Part shown: in pieces, positions 54,397 through 64,000 of the stretch
Position numbering within the stretch: the stretch's first letter is position 1
Layout: each line of letters opens with the position of its first letter
Assembly (NCBI RefSeq): GCF_050003625.1
Contig: NC_134397.1
Location: forward strand, 150,597,526-150,661,525
Origin: Haematobia irritans
Lineage: Eukaryota > Arthropoda > Insecta > Diptera > Muscidae
Length of the DNA stretch: 64,000 nt
Direction: 5' to 3'
Position numbers and translations under genes: made by a program
Notes under the pieces: model-generated
Database searches by the model: none
The model's input: the letters and a program-made list of their open reading frames with translations, nothing else
Told to the model about the DNA's origin: nothing

Positions 54397-55470
54397 CATG
54401 GTTTGCCACTCGAGCCAAAAAATCTACCAAAATTTGAAAAAAAATTCTTCCAAAAAACTACCAAACAAAAAAATCTTCTATAGAAAATTTTGTCAAATTT
54501 TTATTTCTATAGAAAATTTTGTCAAGATTTTATTTCTATAGAAAATTTTCTCAAAATTTTATTTCTATAGAAAATTTTGTTAAAATTTGATTTCTATAGA
54601 AAATTTTGTTAAAATTTGATTTCTATAGAAAATTTTGTGAAAATTTTATTTCTATAGAAAATTTTGTTAAAATTTGATTTCTATAGAAAATTTTGTTAAC
54701 ATTTTATTTCTATAGAAAATTTTGTTAAAATTTTATTTGTATAGAAAATTTTGTCAAGATTTTATTTCTATAGAAAGTTTTTTCAAAATTTTAGTTCTAT
54801 AGAAAATTTTGTCAAAATTTTATTTCTATGGAAAATTTTGAGAAAATTTTATTTATACACACAGAGAAGGAATATGATCACCTCAAACATGTTTCAAGAG
54901 CAAAATATTATTTTTGTATGGTGACCATGTAACATGTTTGTCACTAAAATGTTATTTTCTCGTCAAATATAACCTGCTTGCCGAAGTCAGATACATGATT
55001 CCCGAGGAAATAACATGGTTTTCGCAACCACCCAAAAATAACATTTTGCTCTTAAACATGTTTGAGGTGATCATATTCCTTCTCTGGGTGTATAGAATAT
55101 TTTGTCAAAATTTTTATTTCTATATAAATTTTGTAAAAAATTTTATTTCTATAGAAAATTTTGTGAAAATTTTATTTCTATAGAATATTTTGTCAAAATT
55201 TTTATTTCTATAGAAATTTTATAAAAAATTTTATTTCTATAGAAAATTTTATCAAGATTTTATTTCTATAGAAAATTTTGACAATATTTTATTTCTATAG
55301 AAAATGTTGTCAACATTTTATTTCTATAGAAAATGTTGTCAACATTTTATTTCTATAGAAAATTTTTGGAGAGGAATATTTTGCAAAATCTACCAAAACA
55401 CCAAGAATTCTACTAATCGACCAAACATTAAAAAATCTACCATTTTTGGAAGAATTCTGTGGCAATCGTG
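54397..55470 (-). mobile_element. 29-bp-repeat hAT-like MITE, copy 8 (with near-exact TSD)
   Basis: Ends CATGGTTTGCCACTCGAGCC and CTGTGGCAATCGTG. The flanks attgagat (54389-54396) and attgagtt (55471-55478) agree at 7 of 8. About 22 units of 29 bp read TTTCTATAGAAAATTTTGTC. A hairpin MITE is inserted at 54858-55090. Confidence 0.85.
54858..55090. mobile_element. Hairpin MITE (CACRCAGAGAA family), copy nested in a 29-bp array
   Basis: CACACAGAGAAGGAATATG to TTCCTTCTCTGGGTG, flanked by TA on both sides within an otherwise continuous 29-bp array. Same inside as 49932-50170, so it is younger than the host array. Confidence 0.8.
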
Positions 55471-55586
55471 ATTGAGTTGCGGAGATTTTGGTGGCCATTG
55501 TGCTATAGGAATGAAGCGAGGGTGTATTTTTTTTTAAGTCATTCTTTGTTGACGCGTGTTGAGTGCGATGAGGCTGAGCCCTGTTG

Positions 55587-55909
55587 GAATATCTATGGTC
55601 TGCGGCCGAAATTTTGTAAAAAATTTTATTTCTATAGAAAATTTTATCAAGATTTTATTTCTATAGAACATTTTGACAATATTTTCTTTCTATAGTAAAT
55701 GTTGTCAACATTTTATTTCTATAGAAAATGTTGTCAACATTTTATTTCTATAGAAAATTTTGTCAAAATTTTATTTCTGTAGAAAATTTTTGGAGAGGAA
55801 TATTTTGCAAAATCTACCAAAACATCAAGAATTCTACCAATCGACCAAACATTAAAAAATCTACCATTTTTGGTAGAATTCTGTGTATCTATGGTCTGCG
55901 GCCGAAATG
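55587..55909. repeat. Extra 29-bp-array segment between direct repeats
   Basis: TATCTATGGTCTGCGGCC with GAAAT occurs at about 55590-55612 and again at 55887-55909. Between them is a 29-bp-array tail (55613-55886) closely matching the right part of the neighbour at about 55200-55460. Confidence 0.75.
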
Positions 55910-56700
55910 TTTGTCTGCTCAGGGCTTCAATACTGCCTTTAACAGATTTTACCCATAATATTCGGCATTTATATTGGAACCCAAAGTTGATGAACATGAA
56001 CGGGAAGCGACCATGGGCCGTTACGGCGGCCTACACCATTACCATCGGAGGCGCTTGAGTTCTGGGGACCAATTGAAATAAACGAGATAATTTATTTTGG
56101 TCACTAACTCCTCAGTTTTGAATGGCTTTCCATAAGAAGAACCAAATTCGGTAACTGGCCAATGTGCGAATTATGTCATTGTTTTATAGAAAATATTTAG
56201 GAGTAATCTTGCAATCTTTGTTACAAACATGATGAATGAAATGAAATGCGGAAAAAGAGAAGCTGAGATGTCTATTATCGCTGAGTGTGATATCTTATCA
56301 CCAGAATGGACTGGACTTCAAACTTATAGATGGGAGTCACCGGGGATCAATGGTATGTTTCAAACCGAATTTCGATCGAAAGCCAAAAGGACGTGACAGA
56401 ACGCATAAGTGTCACAGAATCCAACCTATTCCGGCCAGGGTTTGCGACATACGTTTACGACGGTATAATACGTAAGTCGCAAAAGTCGTAAACCTAATGT
56501 AGAAAACCTAATTTTGAATTAAAGAAATTGTGAATATTTTTTTAATTTAATGGAATTCCCCGATAAAAGGAATGCAAAAAATGCTTTATTTATTCAAAAT
56601 TCTACTAGTTTTATATCATTGATTCACAACTTAAAAAAATTCTTGGTTTGTGTGTGCATAATGTCGGCAAAAGCTTTAGTTGCATCAGCGAATGACTAGC
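55910..56700. other. Intergenic, with a TTTGCGAC-type repeat piece
   Basis: Near 56440-56510, GGGTTTGCGACATACG, CGTAAGTCGCAAAAGTCG words face each other; similar words recur at 59640-59740. No gene seen. The frame at 56287-56475 has no recognisable domain. Confidence 0.35.
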
Positions 56701-56702
56701 TA

Positions 56703-57162
56703 CACAGAAAAAAATTTCCGTGTTTAAACTAACGCCAAATTTAACTTATTTTTATTGCAAAAAAATTATTTCCACAGTCCAATGAAATTTTCGTTTTTTT
56801 ATGTATGTCTCAAACATTTTATGAACTAAACGCGAGTATAAATGACCGTACACATAAGTTCATTTTTAACTAAAACAACTGAACATTTTCGTACGATTCC
56901 CAAAAATAGTAAGAATGAAGTACTGTAGGGTTAAAATGGTCATGATTTGGCGTAAATAATTTTCTTATTTACATTTAGTTAATTTTTTCTTCAATGAGAG
57001 GGAGTAATTTCGAGAACAATAGTTAAAAAGTACAACATGGTACTAAATTTTCCTGGTTTTGACAACACTTCGTGGAAATCTCAAAACATGGAGTAGAAAA
57101 TAGTTCAATTTTAACGCGAGGTAGTTCATTCTTCCTATAAAACATTTTACTTTTTTTCGGTG
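56703..57162. mobile_element. 460-bp CACAGAAAAA-type MITE, complete
   Basis: Ends CACAGAAAAAAATTTCC and TTTTTTTCGGTG with TA on both sides. The inside has GTAAGAATGAAGTACTG, GGTCATGATTTGGCG and AGTTCATTCTTCC, shared with the ends of 28688-31000. Confidence 0.7.
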
Positions 57163-57203
57163 TACAATATTGAAAAATTTTAATTAATTCGGCAATTCCC
57201 TTA

Positions 57204-58927
57204 AAGGGTGATACGGCCAATATAAACTTGACGTATTTCTTTCAATTTTGCATTTAAACAACCTGAACACCCCTCATTTTGAAGGTGTGTGTGTGTAGAA
57301 TGTTGCTCCTATTTTGATTTTGGAACTCACTCTTCAGTTGTCAAAATGCCGTCCAAGCAAGAAGAGCAGTGTATCAAAATTTTTCTCGCGCATCGCGAAA
57401 ATCCGAGCTACTCGCACGCAAAGCTGGCAAAATCGCTAAAAGTTGCCAAATCAACCGTTACAAATGTAATTAAAGTGTTTGGGGAACGTTTGTCGACAGC
57501 CAGGAAGTCTGGATGGGGGGAAATCGAAAACCGGAAGTCTCTGAGACGACAAAGAGAGTTGCCGGTAGTTTCAAGCGAAACCCTAACCTCTCTCTCCGAG
57601 ATGCCACAAATAAGCTGGGTGTATCGTCTACAACCGTGCATCGAGCCAAAAAAAACGAGCCGGACTATCGACTTACAAGAAGGTAGTGACTCCAAACAAC
57701 ACCCCTCATTTTGAAGGTGTGTGTGTAGAATGTTGCTCCTATTTTGATTTTGGAATTCACTCTTCAGTTGTCAAAATGCCGTCCAAGCAAGAAGAGCAGT
57801 GTATCAAAATTTTGCTCGCGCATCGCGAAAATCCGAGCTACTCGCACGCAAAGCTGGCAAAATCGCTAAAAGTTGCCAAATCAACCGTTACAAATGTAAT
57901 TAAAGTGTTTGGGGAACGTTTGTCGACAGCCAGGAAGTCTGGATCGGGGGAAATCGAAAACCGGAAGCCGCTGAGACGACAAAGAGAGTTGCCGGTAGTT
58001 TCAAGCGAAACCCTAACCTCTCTCTCCGAGATGCCGCAAATAAGCTGGATGTATTGTCTACAACCGTGCATCGAGCCAAAAAAAAAAAAACGAGCCGGAC
58101 TATCGACTTACAAGAAGGTAGTGACTCCAAATCGCGATGATAAACAAAATACGATGGCCAAAGCGCGATCCCGGAGGCTGTACACGATGATGCTGACGAA
58201 GTTTGACTGCGTGGTAATGGACGACGAAACCTACGTCAAAGCCGACTACAAGCAGCTTCCGGGACAGGAGTTTTATACGGCAAAAGGAAGGGGAAAGGTA
58301 GCAGATATTTTCAAGCACATAAAACTGTCAAAGTTCGCAAAGAAATATCTGGTTTGGCAAGCCATCTGTACCTGTGGCTTGAAAAGCAGCATTTTCATAG
58401 CTTCCGGGACTGTCAACCAAGAAATTTACGTGAAAGAGTGTTTGAATAAACGTCTGCTGCCTTTCCTGAAGAAACACGGTTGTTCCGTACTGTTTTGGCC
58501 GGATTTGGCATCTTGCCATTACGGTAAAAGGCCTTGGAGTGGTACGCCGCCAACAACGTGCAGGTGGTTCCCAAGGACAAGAACCCTCCCAACACGCCAG
58601 AGCTCCGCCCAATTGAGAAATACTGGGCTATTGTCAAGCAGAACCTAAAGAAGACCAAAAAAACTGCTAAGGACGAGCAGCAGTTCAAGGCAAACTGGCT
58701 TTCTGCGGCGAAGAAGGTGGACAAGGTGGCTGTACAAAATCTGATGGCAGGTGTCAAGCGTGAGGCCCGGCAATTCGGATTTGGAAAAGCGAAAGCCTAA
58801 CTGAATATTTGTTCTGAATTTTATACTAATTGAACTTGAAAAAGAAATTTAATTTGATTTTTTAAATAAACGATTTCACCGATTTACACGCGTTTTCCCT
58901 TGACCAAATTTTGACCGTATCACCCTT
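57204..58927 (+). mobile_element. Tc1-like element, copy B (DD37E spacing), inactive
   Basis: TA-flanked (57202-57203, 58928-58929) with ends AAGGGTGATACGG / CCGTATCACCCTT. It has a 432-bp internal tandem duplication, so the 5' part with the helix-turn-helix start occurs twice (from 57346 and 57776). The longest frame (57776-58648) has the DNA-binding start, MDDETYVKADYK and FWPDLASCHYGK, then shifts frame by a one-base loss. The end (PELRPIEKYW) continues in another frame (58534-58800). The stretch between HTH and catalytic core is also out of frame until an A-run restores it. Closely similar to copy A. Confidence 0.87.
57266..58129 (+). repeat. 432-bp tandem duplication within the Tc1-like copy
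   Basis: AACACCCCTCATTTTGAAGG starts at 57266 and again at 57698, and the two units match almost throughout, to AGTGACTCCAAA. The first unit ends in mid-transposase. The offset of 432 is a multiple of three, but the junction still breaks the frame. Confidence 0.92.
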
Positions 58928-58929
58928 TA

Positions 58930-59640
58930 TGCAAGACTTAAGTAGTTTTCCTTCCTTCCAATTTTTGCAGAAATTTGTGAAAAGTTAATTATGAGCGAGT
59001 ACCTATCGTCACGAGTAGTTCATAGTAATTTTGGCTTGGAGTGTCCAATGGAAATAACTTCATTCTCATGTTTTTTTAAACTCGGTAATAATTTTTTGAA
59101 TATTTCTGAGAATTGAAACTTCTTCGCACAAATCATCATTTTGGATATCATTCGCTACCTACAAATCGTTTCTGTAACATATACCCCAAACACATTTTGC
59201 TTTAAACATATATATTTTCAGGATTGGTCAAAACAAAATATTGTTTGTATTGTACAAACATATTAGTTTCACCTTAGGGCATACACTGGTAGTAAAAAAT
59301 TTTAATGAATTTTTTTTTATGTGGATATATTTTTAAGGCGCCAATTGCCATTCCATTATTTTACTTGCAGCATACTCTCTAGGTATCTCTTTCTACACAT
59401 ATATGTTTATAGGCTATTTCCAAATTAATATATGTTTGCAACTAAGCATATTATATTTACAAACATTTTATGTTCTAACATATTAACATATATGTCCCAA
59501 ACATATGATGCTAGTTTATGAACATTATATGTTTGCACTTAAAAATATTGTGTTAAAAAATTTGAGTTCCAAACATATAATTTTTACACCCAAACATATG
59601 AAAACAGTCTTTTTCGTCCGTGTAGCTGAAGGGACTGAAG
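58930..59640. repeat. AAACATAT-rich sequence, MITE remnant
   Basis: From about 59190 to 59620 the word AAACATAT or its inverse ATATGTTT occurs many times. The segment ends TTTTTCGTCCGTGTAG, like other MITE ends here. No gene. Confidence 0.5.
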
Positions 59641-59752
59641 TATTTAGAGTTTGCGACGTTTGCTAATTTTTCTACATTTACGACGCGTATGTGATGTTTA
59701 CGACGTTTACATCTTTGCGACAGTCGCAAACCTAAAAAAGTTTGATACATAC
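59641..59752. repeat. TTTGCGAC/TTTACGAC repeat piece
   Basis: Repeated GTTTACGACG and TTTGCGAC words ending GACAGTCGCAAACCTA. Related words at 56443-56510 suggest one element split by later insertions. Confidence 0.45.
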
Positions 59753-59821
59753 CATCTCTGATTCCGACTAAGGAAGACACAAGAATCCTGAAAGGAGAAG
59801 TCCGATCGATGATGTGAGAAT

Positions 59822-60063
59822 TGGCCACCGTGGTGCTATAGTTAACACCGAAGAATTTTTCAGCGGTGGATTATCCCCTCTCAGTAATGCTGGTGACATT
59901 TCCGAGTGTTTCAAAACATCTCTAAGTGGTTTCACCGCAATGTGGAACCCTGTTCGGACTCGGCTATAAAAAGTAGATCCTTTGTCATTGAGCTTAACAT
60001 AGAATTTTGTATCACAATGGACTGAATAGTCCAAGTGAGCCTTAAATATCGGACTGCCACTAT
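59822..60063 (+). mobile_element. SINE, decayed copy with partial head
   Basis: TTGGCCACCGTGGTGCTATAG (A-box region), CAGCGGTGGATTATCCCC, TTTCACCGCAATGTGG, GTTCGGACTCGG and the shared 3' end (CACAATGGACTGAATAGTCC). The B-box region is deleted and the tail is degraded. Confidence 0.75.
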
Positions 60064-60074
60064 ACATATAGATT

Positions 60075-60305
60075 CAATCGCAGTTTCGACCAAGCACCAA
60101 AAAGTTTTGCAGCGGTGGATTATCCCCTTTCAGTAATGCCAATACCATTCTGAGTGTTCATAGCTTCTCTAAGTGGTTTCACCGCAATGTGGAACGCCTT
60201 TCGGACTCGGCTTTAAGTCCCTTGAGATAATCGGGTGACATTCATCGATAAAAGAGAAGTTCACCACGTGTGGTATTAAAATAGTGAAAAAGAGTCTAAG
60301 TGAAA
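60075..60305 (+). mobile_element. SINE, second decayed copy
   Basis: Starts just after the previous one: GACCAAGCACCAAAAAGTTT, CAGCGGTGGATTATCCCC, TTTCACCGCAATGTGG, TTTCGGACTCGG, then a strongly diverged 3' end. Confidence 0.65.
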
Positions 60306-60335
60306 AAAATAATCTAACGATACTTCACTCAAATA

Positions 60336-61269
60336 AAGGGTGATTCTTTTGAGGTTAGGATTTTCATGCATTAGTATTTGACAGATCACGTGGGATTTCA
60401 GACATGGTGTCAAAGAGAAAGATGCTCAGTATGCTTTGACATTTCATCATGAATAGACTTACTAACGAGCAACGCTTGCAAATCATTGAATTTTATTACC
60501 AAAATCAGTGGCAGAAAATCCGCTTTTTTTTATCGACAAATTTTGTTCAGCGATGAGGCGCATTTCTGGTTGAATGGCTACGTAAATAAGCAAAATTGCC
60601 GCATTTGGAGTGAAGAGCAACCAGAAGCCGTTCAAGAACTGCCCATGCATCCCGAAAAATGCACTGTTTGGTGTGGTTTGTACGCTGGTGGAATCATTGG
60701 ACCGTATTTTTTCAAAGATGATGTTGGACGCAACGTTACGGTGAATGGCGATCGCTATCGTTCGATGCTAACAAACTTTTTGTTGCCAAAAATGGAAGAA
60801 CTGAACTTGGTTGACATGTGGTTTCAACAAGATGGCGCTACATGCCACACAGCTCGCGATTCTATGGCCATTTCGAGGGAAAACTTCGGAGAACAATTCA
60901 TCTCAAGAAATGGACCGGTAAGTTGGCCACCAAGATCATGCGATTTGACGCCTTTAGACTATTTTTTGTGGGGCTACGTCAAGTCTAAAGTCTACAGAAA
61001 TATGCCAGCAACTATTCCAGCTTTGGAAGACAACATTTCCGAAGAAATTCGGGCTATTCCGGCCGAAATGCTCGAAAAAGTTGCCCAAAATTGGACTTTC
61101 CGAATGGACCACCTAAGACGCAGCCGCGGTCAACATTTAAATGAAATTATCTTCAAAAAGTAAATGTCATGGACCAATCTAACGTTTCAAATAAAGAACC
61201 GATGAGATTTTGCAAATTTTATGCGTTTTTTTTTTTTTTAAGTTATCAAGCTCTTAACAAATCACCCTT
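60336..61269 (+). mobile_element. Mariner-like element (DD41D spacing), internally deleted
   Basis: TA-flanked (60334-60335, 61270-61271) with ends AAGGGTGATTC / AATCACCCTT. It begins with the transposase start MNRLTNEQRLQIIEFYYQNQ (from about 60450), then jumps straight to the catalytic domain. Confidence 0.85.
60500..61163 (+). pseudogene. Mariner-like transposase, catalytic domain only
   Basis: Open frame with LFSDEAHFWLNGYVNKQNCR (first Asp), VTVWCGL-type strand, MWFQQDGATCHTARDS (second Asp) and RSCDLTPLDYFLWGYVKSKVY. Counting from the second Asp to the Asp of PLDYFLWG gives 41 residues between, the DD41D spacing. The C-terminal MDHLRRSRGQHLNEIIF matches the family. The helix-turn-helix DNA-binding part, roughly 140 residues, is missing between the short N-terminal start and this frame, and the joint is out of frame. 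So the element cannot move itself, but the catalytic part has no stop. Confidence 0.85.
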
Positions 61270-61274
61270 TACTT

Positions 61275-62635
61275 GCAGATTGGAACTGTTTCAATATATG
61301 ACCCAAGTGCCGTACACTTCATTCTTTTTTTTAACCCCAATTGACTTTGATTTCTTTTGTGTGGTGATGGTAACATCGATGCGATAGTTATAGGAGTTTG
61401 GGAAAACAGTTGAAATTGTGAATTTAGTGAAAAGTAATGACTAAATCATGCATGATGGTTCTATTGACAAAGTGATTATGTTTCTTGTGTTGGGCGAGTT
61501 TGACTTGATGTGCTTCCGCCATTGAATCAAAAGCTCTTGTGTACATTTCCTTTGGTTACACGGGGACACTATGGCGGTTTTTTTGGGTAGCAGACATTCA
61601 TTGCAGGATATGTGGTTCCTTCCTATTGGGCTTTCTGGGGGTGTTGTTGTTCATGGAACTGCCGCCGTCAGTATTGTTGCTACAATTGAAGTGGTGATAA
61701 TAATGAGAACTGGTATTTGTGCCTCTGGTCTCTTGATGATGATGGCGACAACGGTGATGATTCTATGGCCAGAATGTTGATGGTAACATTACCGCCACCG
61801 CCATCGAAGGAGGATTGGGAATGAATGGGTTGGGCGTTCGATAGGTCGGACGCCGCGTATTGGTAATGTTTTCGTCTAATTTTGTTATGATGATGTGATG
61901 TTTTGCTGTTGTTGCTGGTGTTGTAGTGGAAGCGCAAAAATTTGTTAGAAGCGTCTGTGAGACATGCCGGCAGCCAAGAATCTTTTGAAAAAAAATTCTG
62001 AAACAAGAAACTACGCCACACAGATAGATTTCAACATTCGCCTTCGACACCATGGGGACTAGACGATAAATGTCGCCATATTAGTAGCAATAGCTGAAGC
62101 CACCAGTCGTCACTACTGACAATGCCCAGTGGTTGTGGCTGTGTTGTCGTCGTCTCGCTATCATAAAGTATAAGGAAACCGAAGAGCAGTACGGTGGTAT
62201 AAGAATATCACAAAACTATGAACAAGAATACGATGACACACACGCACACGCAGAAAAAAAAACACAAAACAAGAAGGATTTGTTTTCTTTTTTTCTCATT
62301 TGTTTCTTTTGTTTTGCAGCTTTATGCTACTCTACATGAAGCATAAGAGTTGTTTGTGAGTGGAGTCATTGAAGTTACAAAAAGCGGCTTGCACGAAAGT
62401 GGGCAGTTACCGAATTTGGTTTTCTTCGATGAGAAGCCATTTTAAATTGAGCATAAAATTTACATCAAATATTACAATGAATTTAGATTTTTTCGAATTG
62501 GCTATCTGTGGCATGAACTATTGCCTTCAAACGGTCAACAAAGCCATTGCACACCGCACCAGAGTGACTCTGTATTCTGGGCGAAGTGCTGTCATGAGAT
62601 GATCGCAAAAAGTTCTAGGGATTGAGATTACGTTT
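61275..62635. other. Low-repeat, GC-richer island; possible host exon on the minus strand
   Basis: No transposon signature. On the minus strand, 62053-61763 and 62021-61680 are overlapping open frames with Asn/Ser/His/Pro-rich peptide (FDGGGGNVTIN, SSPLSPSSS, SHHHNK), the kind of low-complexity sequence seen in fly regulatory proteins. On the plus strand TTTCTTTTGTTTTGCAG near 62305-62321 looks like a splice acceptor. There is not enough to call a gene. Confidence 0.25.
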
Positions 62636-62639
62636 TTCA

Positions 62640-63810
62640 CTCAAGCCAAAAATAATCTACCAAAATTTGGAGAAAATTTTACCAAAAAACTAACATAACA
62701 AACAAAAAATCTTATTTTGCAAAATTTTATTTTAACAGAAAATTTTGTCAAAAATTTATTTCAACAGAAAATTTTGTCAAAATTTTATATCTACAGATTT
62801 TTTTTTTCAAAATTTTTATTTCAATAGAAAATTTTGTCAAAAAATTATTTCTATAGAAAATTTTCCAAAATAGTATTTCAATACAAAATTTTGTCAAAAT
62901 TTTATTTCTATAGAAAATTTTCCAAAATTTTATTTCCATAGAAAATTTTATCATAAGTTTATTTCTATAGAAAATTTTGCTAAAATTTCACATCTATAGA
63001 AAATTTGGTCAAAGTTTTATTTCTATAGATAATTGTATCATAATTTTATTACTATAGAAAATTTTGTCAAAATTTTATTTCTATAGAAAATCTTATCATA
63101 ATTTTATTACTATAGAAAATTTTGTCAAAATTTTAATTCTACAGAAAATTTTGTCAAAATTTTATTTCTATAGAAAAATTTGTCAAAATTTTATTTCTGT
63201 AGAAAATTTTGTCAAAACGTTACTTCTACAGAAAATTTTGTCAACATTTTATTTCTATAGAAAATTTTGTCAAAATTTTATTTCTATAGAAAATTTTGTC
63301 AACTTTTTATATCTATAGAAAATTTTGTCAAAATTTTATTTCTATAGAAAATTTTCTCAAAATTTTATTTCTATAGAAAATTTTATTTCTATAGGAAATT
63401 TTGGCAAAATTTTATTTCTGTAGAAAATTTTGGCAAAATTTTATTTCTGTAGAAAATGTTGTCAAAATTTTATTTCTATAGAAAATTTTGTCAACATTTT
63501 ATTTCTGTAGAAAATTTTGTCAAAATTTTATTTCTATAGAAAATTTTATTTATTTGGAAAATTCTCAAAAATTTGTCAAAATTTTATTATTGTCAGAATT
63601 TTATTTTTATTGAACATTTTCTCAACTTTTTATTTTTATGGAAAATTGAATTACATATTGTCACATACATATTTTATTTCTAAAAAATTGAAGTACCTCT
63701 TGTTGGAGAGGAATATTTTGCAAAATCTACCAAAACATCAAGAATTCTATCAATCTACCAAACAGTAAAAAATCTACCATTTTTGGTAGAATTCTACCAA
63801 CTTTGGCGGC
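62640..63810 (-). mobile_element. 29-bp-repeat hAT-like MITE, copy 9 (long array)
   Basis: CACTCAAGCCAAAAATAATC and ACCAAAATTTGG at one end, about 30 units (TTTCTATAGAAAATTTTGTC) at 62710-63620, then AAAAATCTACCATTTTTGGT and GAATTCTACCAACTTTGGC at the other. Both extreme ends are degraded and no target duplication is recognisable. Confidence 0.75.
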
Positions 63811-64000
63811 AGTGCTTGGGAGCCTGTTCTGAGCATTATTGCCAATGACTATCGTCATATGTCTGTCTCCTACTGAGTGTTGCAAACATACACCCAGACA
63901 TGTTTTAATAGCAAAATGTTATCTTTAGACGGTGAAAATGAAACATGTTTCCCGAAACCATGATTTCTGCAACCATATTCCCTATATGTTGGCCGAGAAC
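63811..64000. mobile_element. Hairpin MITE start, cut by window end
   Basis: From about 63890, CACCCAGACATGTTTTAATAG, AGCAAAATGTTATC and AAACATGTTTCCCG match the left half of the CACRCAGAGAA hairpin family in diverged form. Confidence 0.45.

Overview
This is nuclear DNA of a higher fly, most likely a calyptrate or muscid: genes with GT-AG introns, AT-rich non-coding DNA, closest resemblance of the host proteins to Drosophila Keap1, mRpS11, nucleostemin 1 and the sneaky/DCST family, and a very heavy load of insect-type transposons. No rRNA or tRNA gene, CRISPR array or virus was seen.

Four host genes lie in the first 40 kb. The end of Keap1 (+, 2158-3319) holds Kelch repeats and a C-terminal tail, and its TGA is followed by an open in-frame extension to 3562. 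mRpS11 (-, 3858-12025) was rebuilt from five exons (198 aa) with one 7.1 kb intron carrying a defective LOA-like LINE. Nucleostemin 1 (Ns1, +, 12524-15229) was rebuilt from six exons (580 aa). mRpS11 and Ns1 start head to head about 0.5 kb apart, with a CACGTG E-box 26 bp before the Ns1 ATG. A DC-STAMP-domain gene of the DCST1/DCST2/sneaky sperm-fusion family (+, 16625-40120) was rebuilt from ten exons (720 aa). Its exons are separated by either 60-83 bp introns or transposon-filled introns of 2.6-7.4 kb, so none of the longer single ORFs shows the gene by itself.

From about 40.1 kb to the end I see no confident host gene, only nested mobile elements and two low-repeat islands (44.4-45.7 kb and 61.3-62.6 kb).

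The mobile elements sort into a few systems. (1) Arrays of a 29-bp unit occur about ten times, and better-preserved copies have CACGGTTGCCAC-type inverted ends and 8-bp target duplications, so they are non-autonomous hAT-like transposons whose inside is a satellite. (2) INE-1/DINE-1-like (Helitron-related) elements with internal tandem repeats form at least two families. (3) A tRNA-derived SINE shares its 3' end and (CCTAA)n tail with the LOA-like LINE in mRpS11, a visible SINE-LINE partnership. (4) Tc1/mariner relatives include two DD37E-spaced copies, one DD41D-spaced deletion derivative, and many TA-flanked MITEs. Several of these are nested, which gives relative ages.

All exon joins come from reading frame, splice consensus and remembered family resemblance. 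No search or alignment was run.
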